Source: CAIVAT01 sp964455285 (GTDB taxonomy: Bacteria > Bacteroidota > Bacteroidia > Bacteroidales > FEN-979). Taken from it: a DNA stretch of 64,000 nucleotides. The DNA lies in NCBI GenBank assembly GCA_964455285.1, contig CAYVVG010000002.1, positions 62,001 to 126,000 on the forward strand, read 5' to 3'. Position numbers and translations under genes: made by a program. This document shows positions 15,003 to 23,951 of the stretch, one piece after another (within the stretch, counting starts at the first letter, position 1; each line of letters opens with the position of its first letter). The notes beneath the pieces are model-generated. The model ran no database searches and was not told the DNA's origin. It saw only the letters and a list, made by a program, of their open reading frames with translations.

Positions 15003-18000
15003 TCAGTTCTCAATTTTAACAACGTAACTGTTTACCTTGTTCCTGAAGAAGGGGTTCAGCCCGGGCAGCGTCATCTGAATGGCGTCCTGGCTGGACCTGC
15101 TTTTGAGTTTATACTGATAATTCGCTGAAGGGTTACTGTTTTTCTGCGTTTTTGCTTCCGTCGATTCTCTTTTTTCCTCCTGCTCCCTCATTTGCTCCGC
15201 CTTTTCCGATTCCAGCAAACGGGACATTATATTTTGCTGTCTGCGGATGGTCTCCTGTGTGATCTGTTTATTGACCAGGTCTCTTTCCACCTTCTCCATC
15301 TCCCTGGCAGCCTGACTGAGATCCCCCTGGTCTTTTACACCTTTAAGTCCCAGTTCGTCCTGGTACTTGTTAAGCTCGTTTCTTAAGGCTTCCTGTTCGG
15401 CTGCAAGCTTTGCGACTTCTCTTGTCAATGTCGGCTGTGTCAACTTACCGCCGGGACCTGATTGTTTCGCATTCTCCATTCCCTTTTTCAGCTTTTCCAG
15501 CTGCTTGCCGATTTTGTCCTGCATGTCCTTCATGCTTTTCGCCGATGTCTTTCCCTTTCCCTTACCTCCCGGATTGTTGCAGGAACTGTTTCCAGGTTTC
15601 GATTGTGAACTCTGCGACATGCTGGCGTTCATTTGATTCAACGCCTCGTTCAGCAGCAATGCCAGGTTGTTGATGGAGGTCATAGCCAGTTGTTGCTTAA
15701 CGGCAGCCTGGCTGATGTTCCGGGTTTCCATTGCATCGATCGCCTGCCTGATACTTTCGTTGATCGTGGCGATTTCTTTTGTTACTATGGGTTTAATGGC
15801 TAATTGCCTCCTGGCGATGGCGATCAGGGAATCTTCGACTCCTTTCATTTTACCGCTGAACTCTTTCTGCCTGTAAACCAGTTCGGGATACTGGGGATCG
15901 TTCCTGGCGATTTGCCGGGTCTCTCCGATCATCTCTTCTTCATCAAAGGACAACCGGACTAGATTTTCCAGGATCATCCTGACGTTGGAAGCGTCTTCGC
16001 CAAGTTGTTCCTCTTCGTTCCCGCCCTGGGACGATTCCATTTGTGCGGCAAGCTCTTTCATTTGCTGTGCCGCTTTCCGCTGCGACCCGGCAGCCTCTTT
16101 TGATTTCTTCTCATTGAGGTTTTTCCTGCTTTCCGACAAACTTTTGTTCAGGCTGTCCTGCTTGCTTTTCGTATCGCCGAGTTCGGCAGGGTTTTCCAGT
16201 TCCTTCCCCTCTTTTTCAAGTTCGTTGATCTTTTCGGCCAGGCTATCGGTCTTACTTTTAATCTGGTCCTGTTGCGCTTCCAGCTTTTCCATCGGTTGCG
16301 CCTGTTTCTCGGTTTGTTCCGCCAGTTTTTCCTGTTCTTCGGCAGTTTTACGCAATTCGTTGATGGTACTTTCCAGTTTCCTGTCGAAATCTAACTGTTT
16401 CATCAGGGCCAGATTGCGGTCGAGCTGGTTTTCCAGTTCCTTGTTTGTCAGCTTCATTTTTTCAAGCAGGTTCCCGAGCTTCTCTTTATCCACCTGGTTG
16501 ATCAGATCCTGCATCTCGCGGATCATCTTCTTCAATTCGTCGGGCAGCATCTGGTTCATCATTTCATTCAACTGCCGCTGTTTTTCAAGAATGCGTTCAC
16601 TGGTCTCCAGGTATTTCTCTCCGGAACTGATGTTCTGTTCCTGCCGTTTCCTGATCTGTTCAATTTTATCCTCCACCGTCCGGGCAGCCTTTAACAGGTC
16701 TTCGATCTTTTTCTTTTCCTGCCAGGTAATGGCGCTCTGATCGACCATTTTCCGGTTCAGTTCGTCGATGGTCTTTTTGATCGAACGGGATTCCGACAGA
16801 CTCTTTTCCATTTCGCGGTTCATCCACTCCTCGTTCTCTTCTGCTTGTTGCGCAATCTCGGCAATGGTGGGTGTTGAAAGGGTCCTTTTCTCCGATCGTG
16901 CAGATTTGGGTCCGTGGATGCCGTCGTTATCCCATACTTCGAAATAGTATTCGATGGATTGTCCTGCCACCGGCATCAGCGCGACCAGATCAACCGCATA
17001 ATAAAATACCTGGTTGTTCAGTGATTTATCGATCGGGATTGGCTCAGATCGGGTTGTCCTGGCAGAGGTATCTGTTCCGGAAAATACCGAATAGTTGAAT
17101 GTCAGGCGGGTAAACCCGTAGTCATCTTTGATTGTCCCCCGGAAGAACAGGTTTCCTGCCAGTGCGGAGTCGGTTGATTCGGCGATGAAGAGCGAGGGAA
17201 ATCCGTCGTTGAGCACGTTGATCCTGTATCGCAGCGAATCGGCCAGGTAAGTGTTGGCGTTCACCGGCATGATGCTGTAAGGGATTGACCGGCTGGCAAG
17301 GACCGAATGGGAAAAGGTGTTTCCGTTGCCCTGTTTCAGGATCACCTGTTCCTGGTCGAACCGCAGCCTGAGCGTGGATACATCCTTGGTGTAGAACTTC
17401 CAGGTCATGGTAGTTCCTTCCGGGACAACGAAATCTCCCTGGTTTTCGAATACTTCTGTTTTCTTCCCGGTATAGGGGGGATAGGCGGCAGTGACGTCGA
17501 AATTGAGAATGGTCGGCTTGGGAAAGACCTTCAGCTCATATTCCTCCGAAAGGTACTGCAGGGCCTCGATGCGGAAAGGGATTGAATGCTGGAGCGATTT
17601 GAAGGAATGGGTGAAGAGGAAGTTCCGGTTGCGCTGCATGCGAAACGTGTTGCCACCGGTTTTCAGATAGAAGTCGGCCGGAATTTCCTGCCCGGTGACT
17701 TTCACCTGCAGTTCGAAATCATCCTGCTGGATCGCGGTCAGGGATTTATTCACAATGGAAACTGTAAAAGGAAGGGCAGGTTCGAAGGGCTGGCTGAAGC
17801 GGACGATCCGGCGCGTGGGTTCTGAGATCGTGCGGGGAGAAAACAGCCCAAGCAGCAACAGGACTGCCAGTGGGACCAGGAGGTACCGGAGGTACTTCAG
17901 GTTTTTCCGCATATCAATTGCCAGGTTGAAACGAAAAACCTTCAGGGCGTTTATCTTCTGGTCAATGCTGGCGGCCAGGAGTTCGGTTTCCGAAGGCTCC

Positions 18001-18359
18001 GTTTTCTCCTGCCGGATCAATTGCAGCGTATTCAGCAGTTTATCTTCGATATCGCTGAAGTGAGTGCCGATGATCCGGGCGGCTTCATCGTAAGAGATCA
18101 CCGGCCCGATCTTCATCAGCTGGAATACCGGGGTGAAAATCAGCCGGATAAAAAGAAAGACGGCGAGTCCGAAAAAACCGAAAAAGAGCACGGTACGTCC
18201 CGTGGGGGTAAAGTGGAACCCGTTTTCGAGAGCGATGAAAACCAGGTACAGTGCCGACAGGATCGTCAGCGACCAAAGGACGCCACGGATCAACCGGTTC
18301 TTGTAATATTTACGGATGAACTGGTCCAGTTTGGCCAGGAGGGTTCCTGTTTCGGCCAT
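15003..18359 (-). CDS. DUF4175 family membrane protein with long coiled coils
   Basis: An 1118-residue protein. Two hydrophobic helices lie near residues 20-75, and a third around 155-172 (LRYLLVPLAVLLLLGLF). Beta-rich repeats occupy about 200-480. Two long Glu/Lys/Gln-rich coiled-coil blocks follow (about 490-760 and 930-1090), with one region similar to 'EEQEKLAEQTEKQ'. This matches the DUF4175 family, large envelope proteins conserved in Bacteroidota and of unknown function. It is tightly coupled to the HATPase and ybeY genes downstream. Confidence 0.85.
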   Translation of the reverse strand: MAETGTLLAKLDQFIRKYYKNRLIRGVLWSLTILSALYLVFIALENGFHFTPTGRTVLFFGFFGLAVFLFIRLIFTPVFQLMKIGPVISYDEAARIIGTHFSDIEDKLLNTLQLIRQEKTEPSETELLAASIDQKINALKVFRFNLAIDMRKNLKYLRYLLVPLAVLLLLGLFSPRTISEPTRRIVRFSQPFEPALPFTVSIVNKSLTAIQQDDFELQVKVTGQEIPADFYLKTGGNTFRMQRNRNFLFTHSFKSLQHSIPFRIEALQYLSEEYELKVFPKPTILNFDVTAAYPPYTGKKTEVFENQGDFVVPEGTTMTWKFYTKDVSTLRLRFDQEQVILKQGNGNTFSHSVLASRSIPYSIMPVNANTYLADSLRYRINVLNDGFPSLFIAESTDSALAGNLFFRGTIKDDYGFTRLTFNYSVFSGTDTSARTTRSEPIPIDKSLNNQVFYYAVDLVALMPVAGQSIEYYFEVWDNDGIHGPKSARSEKRTLSTPTIAEIAQQAEENEEWMNREMEKSLSESRSIKKTIDELNRKMVDQSAITWQEKKKIEDLLKAARTVEDKIEQIRKRQEQNISSGEKYLETSERILEKQRQLNEMMNQMLPDELKKMIREMQDLINQVDKEKLGNLLEKMKLTNKELENQLDRNLALMKQLDFDRKLESTINELRKTAEEQEKLAEQTEKQAQPMEKLEAQQDQIKSKTDSLAEKINELEKEGKELENPAELGDTKSKQDSLNKSLSESRKNLNEKKSKEAAGSQRKAAQQMKELAAQMESSQGGNEEEQLGEDASNVRMILENLVRLSFDEEEMIGETRQIARNDPQYPELVYRQKEFSGKMKGVEDSLIAIARRQLAIKPIVTKEIATINESIRQAIDAMETRNISQAAVKQQLAMTSINNLALLLNEALNQMNASMSQSSQSKPGNSSCNNPGGKGKGKTSAKSMKDMQDKIGKQLEKLKKGMENAKQSGPGGKLTQPTLTREVAKLAAEQEALRNELNKYQDELGLKGVKDQGDLSQAAREMEKVERDLVNKQITQETIRRQQNIMSRLLESEKAEQMREQEEKRESTEAKTQKNSNPSANYQYKLKSRSSQDAIQMTLPGLNPFFRNKVNSYVVKIEN

Positions 18360-18408
18360 ATGCTGTTTTCCTGATTAACGGTTACCGGATAAAATAAGTA
18401 TCCGGATA

Positions 18409-18416
18409 CAAAAATA
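18409..18416 (-). promoter_or_regulatory. Putative -7 element for the DUF4175 operon
   Basis: Reads TATTTTTG on the - strand (TAnnTTTG consensus), 50 bases upstream of the DUF4175 start. It is divergent from the gltX element 42 bases away. Confidence 0.4.
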
Positions 18417-18457
18417 CAAAATAGGGGCGACCGGGTCTCACATGGGCGGGAATCGTG

Positions 18458-18465
18458 TAATTTTG
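18458..18465 (+). promoter_or_regulatory. Putative -7 element for gltX
   Basis: TAATTTTG fits TAnnTTTG, 26 bases before the gltX ATG. No convincing -33 TTTG is present. Confidence 0.45.
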
Positions 18466-18490
18466 CGGTGTTTTAACCTCCTTTCCCATC

Positions 18491-20017
18491 ATGACCATTC
18501 CTGTCCGCGTCCGGTTTGCTCCCAGTCCCACCGGGCCCCTGCATATCGGCGGCGTCAGAACCGCCCTGTACAACTATCTCTTTTCCCGCAGGCATGGCGG
18601 CACGATGATCCTGCGCATCGAAGATACCGATCAGAACCGTTTCGTTCCCGGTGCCGAGCAGTACATCGCCGATTCGCTGGCCTGGTGCGGTATTGAATTT
18701 GACGAGAGCCCGCAGAAGGGGGGGCCTCATGCGCCCTACCGGCAGTCGGAACGGAGCGCCCTTTACCGCGGGTTTGCCGAACAGCTGCTGAACTCGGGAA
18801 ATGCCTATTACGCCTTCGATACCGAGAGCGAGCTGGAGGCGATCCGCGAGAAAATGAAATCGGAAGGGAAGCAGGTTTTTCAGTACGATGCACGTTCACG
18901 CACGTCGCTCCGGAATTCTCTGGTGTTGTCCGGGGAGGAGGTCAGGCACCTTCTTGATTCCGGGACCCCCCATGTAGTCCGGGTCCGGATTCCTGAAAAT
19001 GAGACGGTTGTGCTAAACGACCTGATCCGGGGCCGGGTGGAGGTGCATACCGGCAATCTCGATGATAAGGTACTTTTCAAGTCCGACGGATTGCCCACCT
19101 ATCACCTGGCCAACGTGGTCGACGATTACCTGATGAGGATCACCCATGTGATCCGGGGCGAGGAGTGGCTTCCTTCGGCTCCGCTGCATGTGCTTTTATA
19201 CCGGTTTCTGGGTTGGGAGGCGGTGATGCCCGTTTTCGCCCATTTGCCGCTGATCCTCAAACCCGACGGCAACGGCAAGCTGAGCAAGCGCGACGGCGAC
19301 CGGCTGGGTTTCCCGGTATTCCCGCTCGAATGGCACGATCCCAAAACAGGCGAGGTGTCGTCGGGCTACCGTGAATCGGGCTACCTGCCCGAGGCGGTGA
19401 TCAACATCCTGGCTCACCTGGGGTGGAATCCCGGCACCGAACAGGAGTTATTCACTATGGATGAGCTGATCCAGCAGTTTTCGCTCGGGCGCGTGGGAAA
19501 GCACGGAGCCAAATTCGACCCGGAAAAGGCGCGTTGGTTCAACCACCAGTACCTGATTAAGAAGAGCGACGACGAACTGATGGCGCTGCTGAGCCCGAAG
19601 CTTTCGCTTCTGGAATCCCCCCCTTCAAAAGATCAAATTACGAAAGTCCTGGCGCTGACAAGGGAAAGGGCTTTTCTGACCGGGGATCTCTGGCTTAATT
19701 CCTGGTTCTTTTTCGAACGACCTGAGGAATTCGATCCCCAGGTGAAGGAGAAGATCTGGAAGCCCGAGACGGCCGCTCATATCGCAGGATTTGCCGGAGA
19801 GGCTGAGAAACTCCATGATTTCTCCGGAGAGTCATTCCACCGCCTGGTGCAGGAATACACCCAGAAAACAGGCATAAAAATGGGCCAGCTGATGAACCCG
19901 CTGCGATTGCTGGTCGTGGGATCGAACCAGGGGCCCGGGATGACGGACCTGGCTGAAGTAATTGGAAAAGAGGAATTCCTGGCCAGGGTGAGACAGGGAC
20001 TGGAGCGCCTGAAATAA
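18491..20017 (+). CDS. gltX: Glutamyl-tRNA synthetase
   Basis: A 508-residue class I aminoacyl-tRNA synthetase that charges tRNA-Glu in the cytoplasm. The HIGH-type motif is RFAPSPTGPLHIGGVRTALYN (about residues 8-28) and the KMSKS-type motif is KLSKRDGDR (about 261-269). Length is normal. The gene is followed by a clear rho-independent hairpin. A separate glutaminyl-tRNA synthetase is encoded next door, so this enzyme can be the discriminating Glu-only type. Confidence 0.97.
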   Translation: MTIPVRVRFAPSPTGPLHIGGVRTALYNYLFSRRHGGTMILRIEDTDQNRFVPGAEQYIADSLAWCGIEFDESPQKGGPHAPYRQSERSALYRGFAEQLLNSGNAYYAFDTESELEAIREKMKSEGKQVFQYDARSRTSLRNSLVLSGEEVRHLLDSGTPHVVRVRIPENETVVLNDLIRGRVEVHTGNLDDKVLFKSDGLPTYHLANVVDDYLMRITHVIRGEEWLPSAPLHVLLYRFLGWEAVMPVFAHLPLILKPDGNGKLSKRDGDRLGFPVFPLEWHDPKTGEVSSGYRESGYLPEAVINILAHLGWNPGTEQELFTMDELIQQFSLGRVGKHGAKFDPEKARWFNHQYLIKKSDDELMALLSPKLSLLESPPSKDQITKVLALTRERAFLTGDLWLNSWFFFERPEEFDPQVKEKIWKPETAAHIAGFAGEAEKLHDFSGESFHRLVQEYTQKTGIKMGQLMNPLRLLVVGSNQGPGMTDLAEVIGKEEFLARVRQGLERLK

Positions 20018-20028
20018 ACGCTTATAAT

Positions 20029-20055
20029 AAAAAACCCCGCGGCTTGCGGGGTTTT
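20029..20055. terminator. Bidirectional rho-independent terminator between gltX and tRNA-Gln
   Basis: CCCCGC ggctt GCGGGG with an A-run on the left and TTTT on the right. It can end gltX transcripts on the + strand and tRNA-Gln transcripts on the - strand. Confidence 0.88.
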
Positions 20056-20058
20056 GTG

Positions 20059-20131
20059 TTGTCCGACCAGGAATCGAACCTGGACTCTTCTGATCCAGAG
20101 TCAGACGTGTTGCCAGTTACACCATCGGACA
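20059..20131 (-). tRNA. tRNA-Gln (anticodon CTG)
   Basis: The 73-base sequence folds as a cloverleaf on the - strand. The acceptor TGTCCGA pairs with TCGGACA, the anticodon stem TCTGA pairs with TCAGA around the loop CTCTGGA (anticodon CTG, reads CAG), and the T-arm has CCAGG/CCTGG around TTCGATT. Discriminator A. The CCA end is not encoded. It sits between gltX and glnS, the gene for its own synthetase. Confidence 0.95.
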
Positions 20132-20166
20132 ATAAGAACGAAACACCAGGGTGTTTCAATTTTTTG

Positions 20167-20174
20167 CAAAAGTA
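20167..20174 (-). promoter_or_regulatory. Putative -7 element for tRNA-Gln
   Basis: Reads TACTTTTG on the - strand, 36 bases upstream of the tRNA 5' end, between the tRNA and the glnS stop. Confidence 0.5.
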
Positions 20175-20192
20175 AAGACTTTTCCTGAGATA

Positions 20193-21905
20193 TTACCCGT
20201 TGCTTTGATTTTTTTCTGCTTTTGCCCATGAATCCTTCAGCGGCACCACGCGGTTGAAAACCGGTTTCCCGGGTTCCGAATCGGGATCGGCGGAGAAATA
20301 TCCCACCCGTTCGAACTGGAATTTGTCCATCGGGGCGGCCCTGAGCACGGCCGGTTCGACAAATCCGGTCAGGATCTTCAGGGAGTCGGGGTTGAGGAAA
20401 TCCTTGTAGGATTCGCCCTCGCCGAGATCGTCGGGGTTCTCTTTCGTAAAAAGCCTGTCATACAGCCGGATCTCGGTGGCAACGGCATGTTTTTCAGAGA
20501 CCCAGTGGAGGGTTCCCTTTACCTTCCGGTTGCTGTCGGGCATGCCGCTGCGTGTCAGCGGATCATAGGTGCAGTGTATTTCGCTTATTTTGCCCGTTTC
20601 CGGCTCTTTGACGACACTTTCGCACCGGATGATGTAGGCTGACCTCAACCGCACCTCGCGTCCGGGAGCGAGCCGGAAAAACTTATTCGGGGGATCTTCC
20701 ATAAAGTCCTCCCTTTCGATCAGCAGGTATTTGGAAAAAGGAACCTTTCGCCGGCCCTTCGATTCATCTTCGGGGTTGTTCACCGATTCCATCTCTTCAA
20801 CCAGGTCTTCGGGGTAGTTATCGAGCACCACCCTCACCGGATCGAGTACCCCCATCAGCCGGTTGGCCGACCGGTTCAGGTCTTCCCGGATGCAGAATTC
20901 CAGGAGGCTGACGTCGATCACATTGTCGCGTTTGGCAACTCCGATGAGGTCGGCGAAATTCCGGATGGAGGCAGGGGTAAATCCCCGGCGGCGCAGTCCG
21001 CAGATGGTGGGCATGCGGGGATCGTCCCATCCCTTGACATTCCCTTCGCGGACCAGTTCGAGTAGTTTTCGTTTGCTCATCACCGTGTAGGTCATGTTAA
21101 GCCGGGCGAATTCGATCTGCCGGGGAGCGTAGATGCCGATTTCCCGTATAAACCAGTCGTACAGGGGCCTGTGGACCTCAAACTCCAGTGTGCAGATGGA
21201 GTGGGTGATCCGTTCGATCGAGTCGGACTGTCCGTGGGCGAAATCGTACATCGGGTAGATGCACCAGGCGTCGCCGGTGCGGTGGTGGTGTGCATGCAGG
21301 ATCCGGTAAAGGACGGGGTCGCGCATGTGCATGTTGGGCGAGGCCATATCGATCTTTGCCCGCAGCACTTTCGATCCGTCGGGGAATTCGCCGGCTCTCA
21401 TCCGGCTGAAAAGATCGAGGTTCTCGTCCACGGGCCGGTTCCGGAAAGGGCTTTCCTTCCCGGGCCGGGTGGGAGTTCCCCGGGTTTCGCTGATCTCTTC
21501 GGCCGACATGTCGCACACGTAGGCCAGTCCTTTCCGGATCAGGGTGACCGCATAGCCGTATAGTTCCTCGAAGTAGTCGGATGCATAAAAGAGGCGGTCT
21601 TCCCAGTCGAATCCCAGCCACCGCACATCTTCCATGATGGAATCGACATATTCCGTATCTTCCTTCACCGGGTTGGTGTCGTCGAAACGAAGGTTTGTCT
21701 TCCCGTTGTACTTTTTTCCCAGCCCGAAATTCAGGCAGATCGACTTGGCATGGCCGATGTGCAGGTACCCGTTGGGTTCGGGCGGGAACCGTGTATGGAC
21801 GCGGCCATCATTGGTTCCTTTACGGATATCTTCTTCGATGATCTCCTCGATGAAATTCAGCGGGCGGATCTCCTTTTCCCCGCCCGCGGGATGGTTCTCT
21901 TCCAT
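20193..21905 (-). CDS. glnS: Glutaminyl-tRNA synthetase
   Basis: A 570-residue class I synthetase with HIGH-type motif PEPNGYLHIGHAKSICLNFG (about residues 43-62) and KMSKS-type TYTVMSKRKLLELV (about 283-296), plus the two-barrel anticodon domain typical of GlnRS. It charges tRNA-Gln directly, so the organism need not use the GatCAB amidation route for Gln. GlnRS is thought to have come to bacteria from eukaryotes and is common in Bacteroidota. Start at ATG 21905; a promoter-like element lies about 97 bases upstream. Confidence 0.97.
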   Translation of the reverse strand: MEENHPAGGEKEIRPLNFIEEIIEEDIRKGTNDGRVHTRFPPEPNGYLHIGHAKSICLNFGLGKKYNGKTNLRFDDTNPVKEDTEYVDSIMEDVRWLGFDWEDRLFYASDYFEELYGYAVTLIRKGLAYVCDMSAEEISETRGTPTRPGKESPFRNRPVDENLDLFSRMRAGEFPDGSKVLRAKIDMASPNMHMRDPVLYRILHAHHHRTGDAWCIYPMYDFAHGQSDSIERITHSICTLEFEVHRPLYDWFIREIGIYAPRQIEFARLNMTYTVMSKRKLLELVREGNVKGWDDPRMPTICGLRRRGFTPASIRNFADLIGVAKRDNVIDVSLLEFCIREDLNRSANRLMGVLDPVRVVLDNYPEDLVEEMESVNNPEDESKGRRKVPFSKYLLIEREDFMEDPPNKFFRLAPGREVRLRSAYIIRCESVVKEPETGKISEIHCTYDPLTRSGMPDSNRKVKGTLHWVSEKHAVATEIRLYDRLFTKENPDDLGEGESYKDFLNPDSLKILTGFVEPAVLRAAPMDKFQFERVGYFSADPDSEPGKPVFNRVVPLKDSWAKAEKNQSNG

Positions 21906-22001
21906 AGTACCAGTTTACCGGCCGGTGGCCGGAGCCGACAAGACGGCATTGCTGCAGAGTCGGGATCGTTGACCGGGCCGGCGTATGAAAAATTCTGAGT
22001 G

Positions 22002-22009
22002 CAAACTTA
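22002..22009 (-). promoter_or_regulatory. Putative -7 element for glnS
   Basis: Reads TAAGTTTG on the - strand, giving a leader of roughly 90 bases before glnS. It is divergent from folB. Confidence 0.4.
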
Positions 22010-22076
22010 CTACAAAATAAAAAATCTCCGGGCTGTTCGCCGGAAATTGATAATTTCACCGCCCAAACCAAGACTT

Positions 22077-22433
22077 ATGGGAACGATCACTCTGGAAGGG
22101 ATGGAGTTTTTCGCCTTCCACGGTTGCTTCAGGGAGGAGCAGATCATCGGCACCCGGTTCACCGTTGACCTGTCGGTGGAGACGGACACGGGAAAGGCGG
22201 AACATTCGGATCACCTGGCCGATACCCTGGATTATGTAAAGCTGTACCGTTGCGTGAAGCGCGAGATGGAGGAGAAATCGCACCTGCTGGAGCACGTCGC
22301 ACGAAGGATCCTGGATTCGGTGCGCAGTGAGTTCCCGTCGGTGACTTCGATGCATCTGCGGATCGCCAAGCACAATCCTCCGACCGGGGGCAAGATGCGG
22401 CATGTCTGTTTTCAAACCTCATGGCCGGAATAA
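22077..22433 (+). CDS. folB: Dihydroneopterin aldolase
   Basis: A 118-residue enzyme of folate synthesis that splits dihydroneopterin to hydroxymethyl-dihydropterin and glycolaldehyde. Motifs: GMEFFAFHGCFREEQIIGTRF with the conserved substrate-binding region, DTLDYVKLY, a Glu in LLEHVARRI, and the catalytic-lysine strand RIAKHNPPTGG. The ATG at 22077 gives the family-length protein; the frame is open further upstream but without family similarity. It is monocistronic, followed by a tRNA gene. Confidence 0.93.
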   Translation: MGTITLEGMEFFAFHGCFREEQIIGTRFTVDLSVETDTGKAEHSDHLADTLDYVKLYRCVKREMEEKSHLLEHVARRILDSVRSEFPSVTSMHLRIAKHNPPTGGKMRHVCFQTSWPE

Positions 22434-22460
22434 TATGCATGGTAATCCGAAAAAATATTG

Positions 22461-22468
22461 TACTTTTG
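22461..22468 (+). promoter_or_regulatory. Putative -7 element for tRNA-Cys
   Basis: TACTTTTG (TAnnTTTG) 17 bases before the tRNA 5' end. The same sequence and a similar distance are seen ahead of tRNA-Ala. Confidence 0.5.
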
Positions 22469-22484
22469 CCCTCCCTGTCGCTAG

Positions 22485-22555
22485 GGTTTCGTGGCCGAGC
22501 GGCTAGGCAACGGTCTGCAAAACCGTGTACAGCGGTTCGACTCCGCTCGAAACCT
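22485..22555 (+). tRNA. tRNA-Cys (anticodon GCA)
   Basis: A 71-base cloverleaf. The acceptor GGTTTCG pairs with CGAAACC, and the anticodon stem ACGGT/ACCGT encloses loop CTGCAAA with anticodon GCA. The T-arm contains GCGG TTCGACT CCGC. Discriminator U, as expected for Cys. CCA is not encoded. Confidence 0.95.
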
Positions 22556-22558
22556 CAG

Positions 22559-22592
22559 GAGGGTGACTCAACAATTGAGTCGCCCTCTTTTT
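22559..22592. terminator. Rho-independent terminator after tRNA-Cys
   Basis: GAGGGTGACTCA (22559-22570) pairs with TGAGTCGCCCTC (22576-22587), with one G-T wobble and a 5-base loop, followed by TTTTTA. It ends at the mreD stop codon and may serve both converging transcripts. Confidence 0.85.
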
Positions 22593-23109
22593 ATTTCCCT
22601 GCCTGCGGATAGAACAGATACTCGCTGACCAGCACCAGGAGCAGCGTGAAAGCCCCGCTGAGCAGCACCCGTGAGAGGGTTGCGAGGAATTCTCCGAAAC
22701 GGAAGATCTCCAGGAAAAAGAGGGTAAAGTGGTGGATCAATATCAGGAAAACCGAATAATAGAGGAACCATTTCACGCCCTGGTTCCGCAAAGAGGGGGT
22801 ATCGCCCAGCAGCGACTCGGGCCCGGAGGAGATGGCGCTGATGAGGAAGGGGCGTGCGAAGGCCATCAGCAGGCAGGCCGAGATGTTGAGCCCGATGGTG
22901 TGGGTGAAAATGTCGATGCTCCAGCCCAGCGCCCCGCCAGCCAGCAGCAGCATCCATTTCGGGGTGGAGAAGGGGAGCAGGAGGATAAAGTAGATATAGA
23001 AATAGGGGTTGACGTATCCTCCCAGGTTGACATGGTTCAGGATCAGCACCTGGAAAAAGACCAGGAAGAAAAACCGGAGAATGTTGAAAAACAGGGTTCT
23101 CGAGGTCAT
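22591..23109 (-). CDS. mreD: Rod-shape-determining protein MreD
   Basis: A 172-residue, mostly hydrophobic protein with five or six helices, of the right size and position for MreD, the membrane subunit of the elongasome. It overlaps the mreC stop by 4 bases (ATGA). As is usual for MreD, sequence motifs are weak; the call rests on hydrophobicity, length and the mreBCD order. Confidence 0.88.
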   Translation of the reverse strand: MTSRTLFFNILRFFFLVFFQVLILNHVNLGGYVNPYFYIYFILLLPFSTPKWMLLLAGGALGWSIDIFTHTIGLNISACLLMAFARPFLISAISSGPESLLGDTPSLRNQGVKWFLYYSVFLILIHHFTLFFLEIFRFGEFLATLSRVLLSGAFTLLLVLVSEYLFYPQAGK

Positions 23110-23939
23110 TGCATGGGGGTAAAGGAGGAACGTAATTCGTCTTTTTCTTTCCGCATCATGTCGATGACCACCTCCACATAGCCAAGGCTGTTGAAGTCGG
23201 TCGAAAAGAGGATCTCTCCGTGGTTGAAATTCTCATCCGGAGCGATCCTGAAAGAGGCGATGGTGCCGATGAGCAGCCCTTCGGGGAATATGTCGGAATT
23301 CCCGCTGGTGATGATGGTATCGCCCGGCAACATCCGGATATGCTTGGGGATCTCTCGCACCTGCCCCCGGCGGTAGTTTCCCCCGTTCCATTCGACATTG
23401 ACCAGCTGGTTGTTCTTTTTGAACTTTCCCGAAACGTGGCTGTCCTTGTTGAGCATCGACATCACCCAGCTGAAGTGGGGCGAAACGCCCACCACCTGCC
23501 CGACGATCTTGTTCCCGATAATGACCCCCATGTGGTTGGAAATGCCGTGCAGCGAACCTTTGTTGAGCATGAGGAAGTTGTTCCGTTTGTTCGTCGAATT
23601 GCTGATCACCTTGGCGCTGATATACTTATACTCCAGGCGGACGACGGAATCTTTCTTTTCATAAATCTTCAGATCGGTGGCGTACAGTGCCTCGGGAATG
23701 CGCGAGTGGAGGCGGGCCATCTCTTCGATCAGCACGCGGTTGGTCCTTCTCAGGCCGAAATACTCGGAGATGCTGCTGAATGTATTGTTGACCGCGCCCG
23801 AAAGGGTATTGGACACCGTATAGAGTGCACTTTTCTGGAACTCGTTGTGGTTGAAAAACAGAACCAGTGAAAGTGTTTCCAACAGCAGGAAGAGGAAATA
23901 AAAATAGTGCTGACGGAAAAACAGGAACAGGTTCCGCAT
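23106..23939 (-). CDS. mreC: Rod-shape-determining protein MreC
   Basis: A 277-residue bitopic protein: N-terminal helix at about residues 10-30 (YFLFLLLETLSLVLFF), a coiled-coil segment (about 60-85) and two beta-barrel subdomains with NFLMLNKGSLHGISNHMGV, IVGQVVGVSPHFSWV and VREIPKHIRMLPGDTIITSG. It scaffolds elongation peptidoglycan synthesis by linking MreB to RodA/PBP2. It starts 12 bases after the mreB stop. Confidence 0.95.
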   Translation of the reverse strand: MRNLFLFFRQHYFYFLFLLLETLSLVLFFNHNEFQKSALYTVSNTLSGAVNNTFSSISEYFGLRRTNRVLIEEMARLHSRIPEALYATDLKIYEKKDSVVRLEYKYISAKVISNSTNKRNNFLMLNKGSLHGISNHMGVIIGNKIVGQVVGVSPHFSWVMSMLNKDSHVSGKFKKNNQLVNVEWNGGNYRRGQVREIPKHIRMLPGDTIITSGNSDIFPEGLLIGTIASFRIAPDENFNHGEILFSTDFNSLGYVEVVIDMMRKEKDELRSSFTPMQ

Positions 23940-23951
23940 GACGGATTCCCT

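Noticed and set aside
22077..22590. Riboswitch ahead of folB or elsewhere
   Set aside because: No conserved riboswitch core was recognised in any leader of the window.
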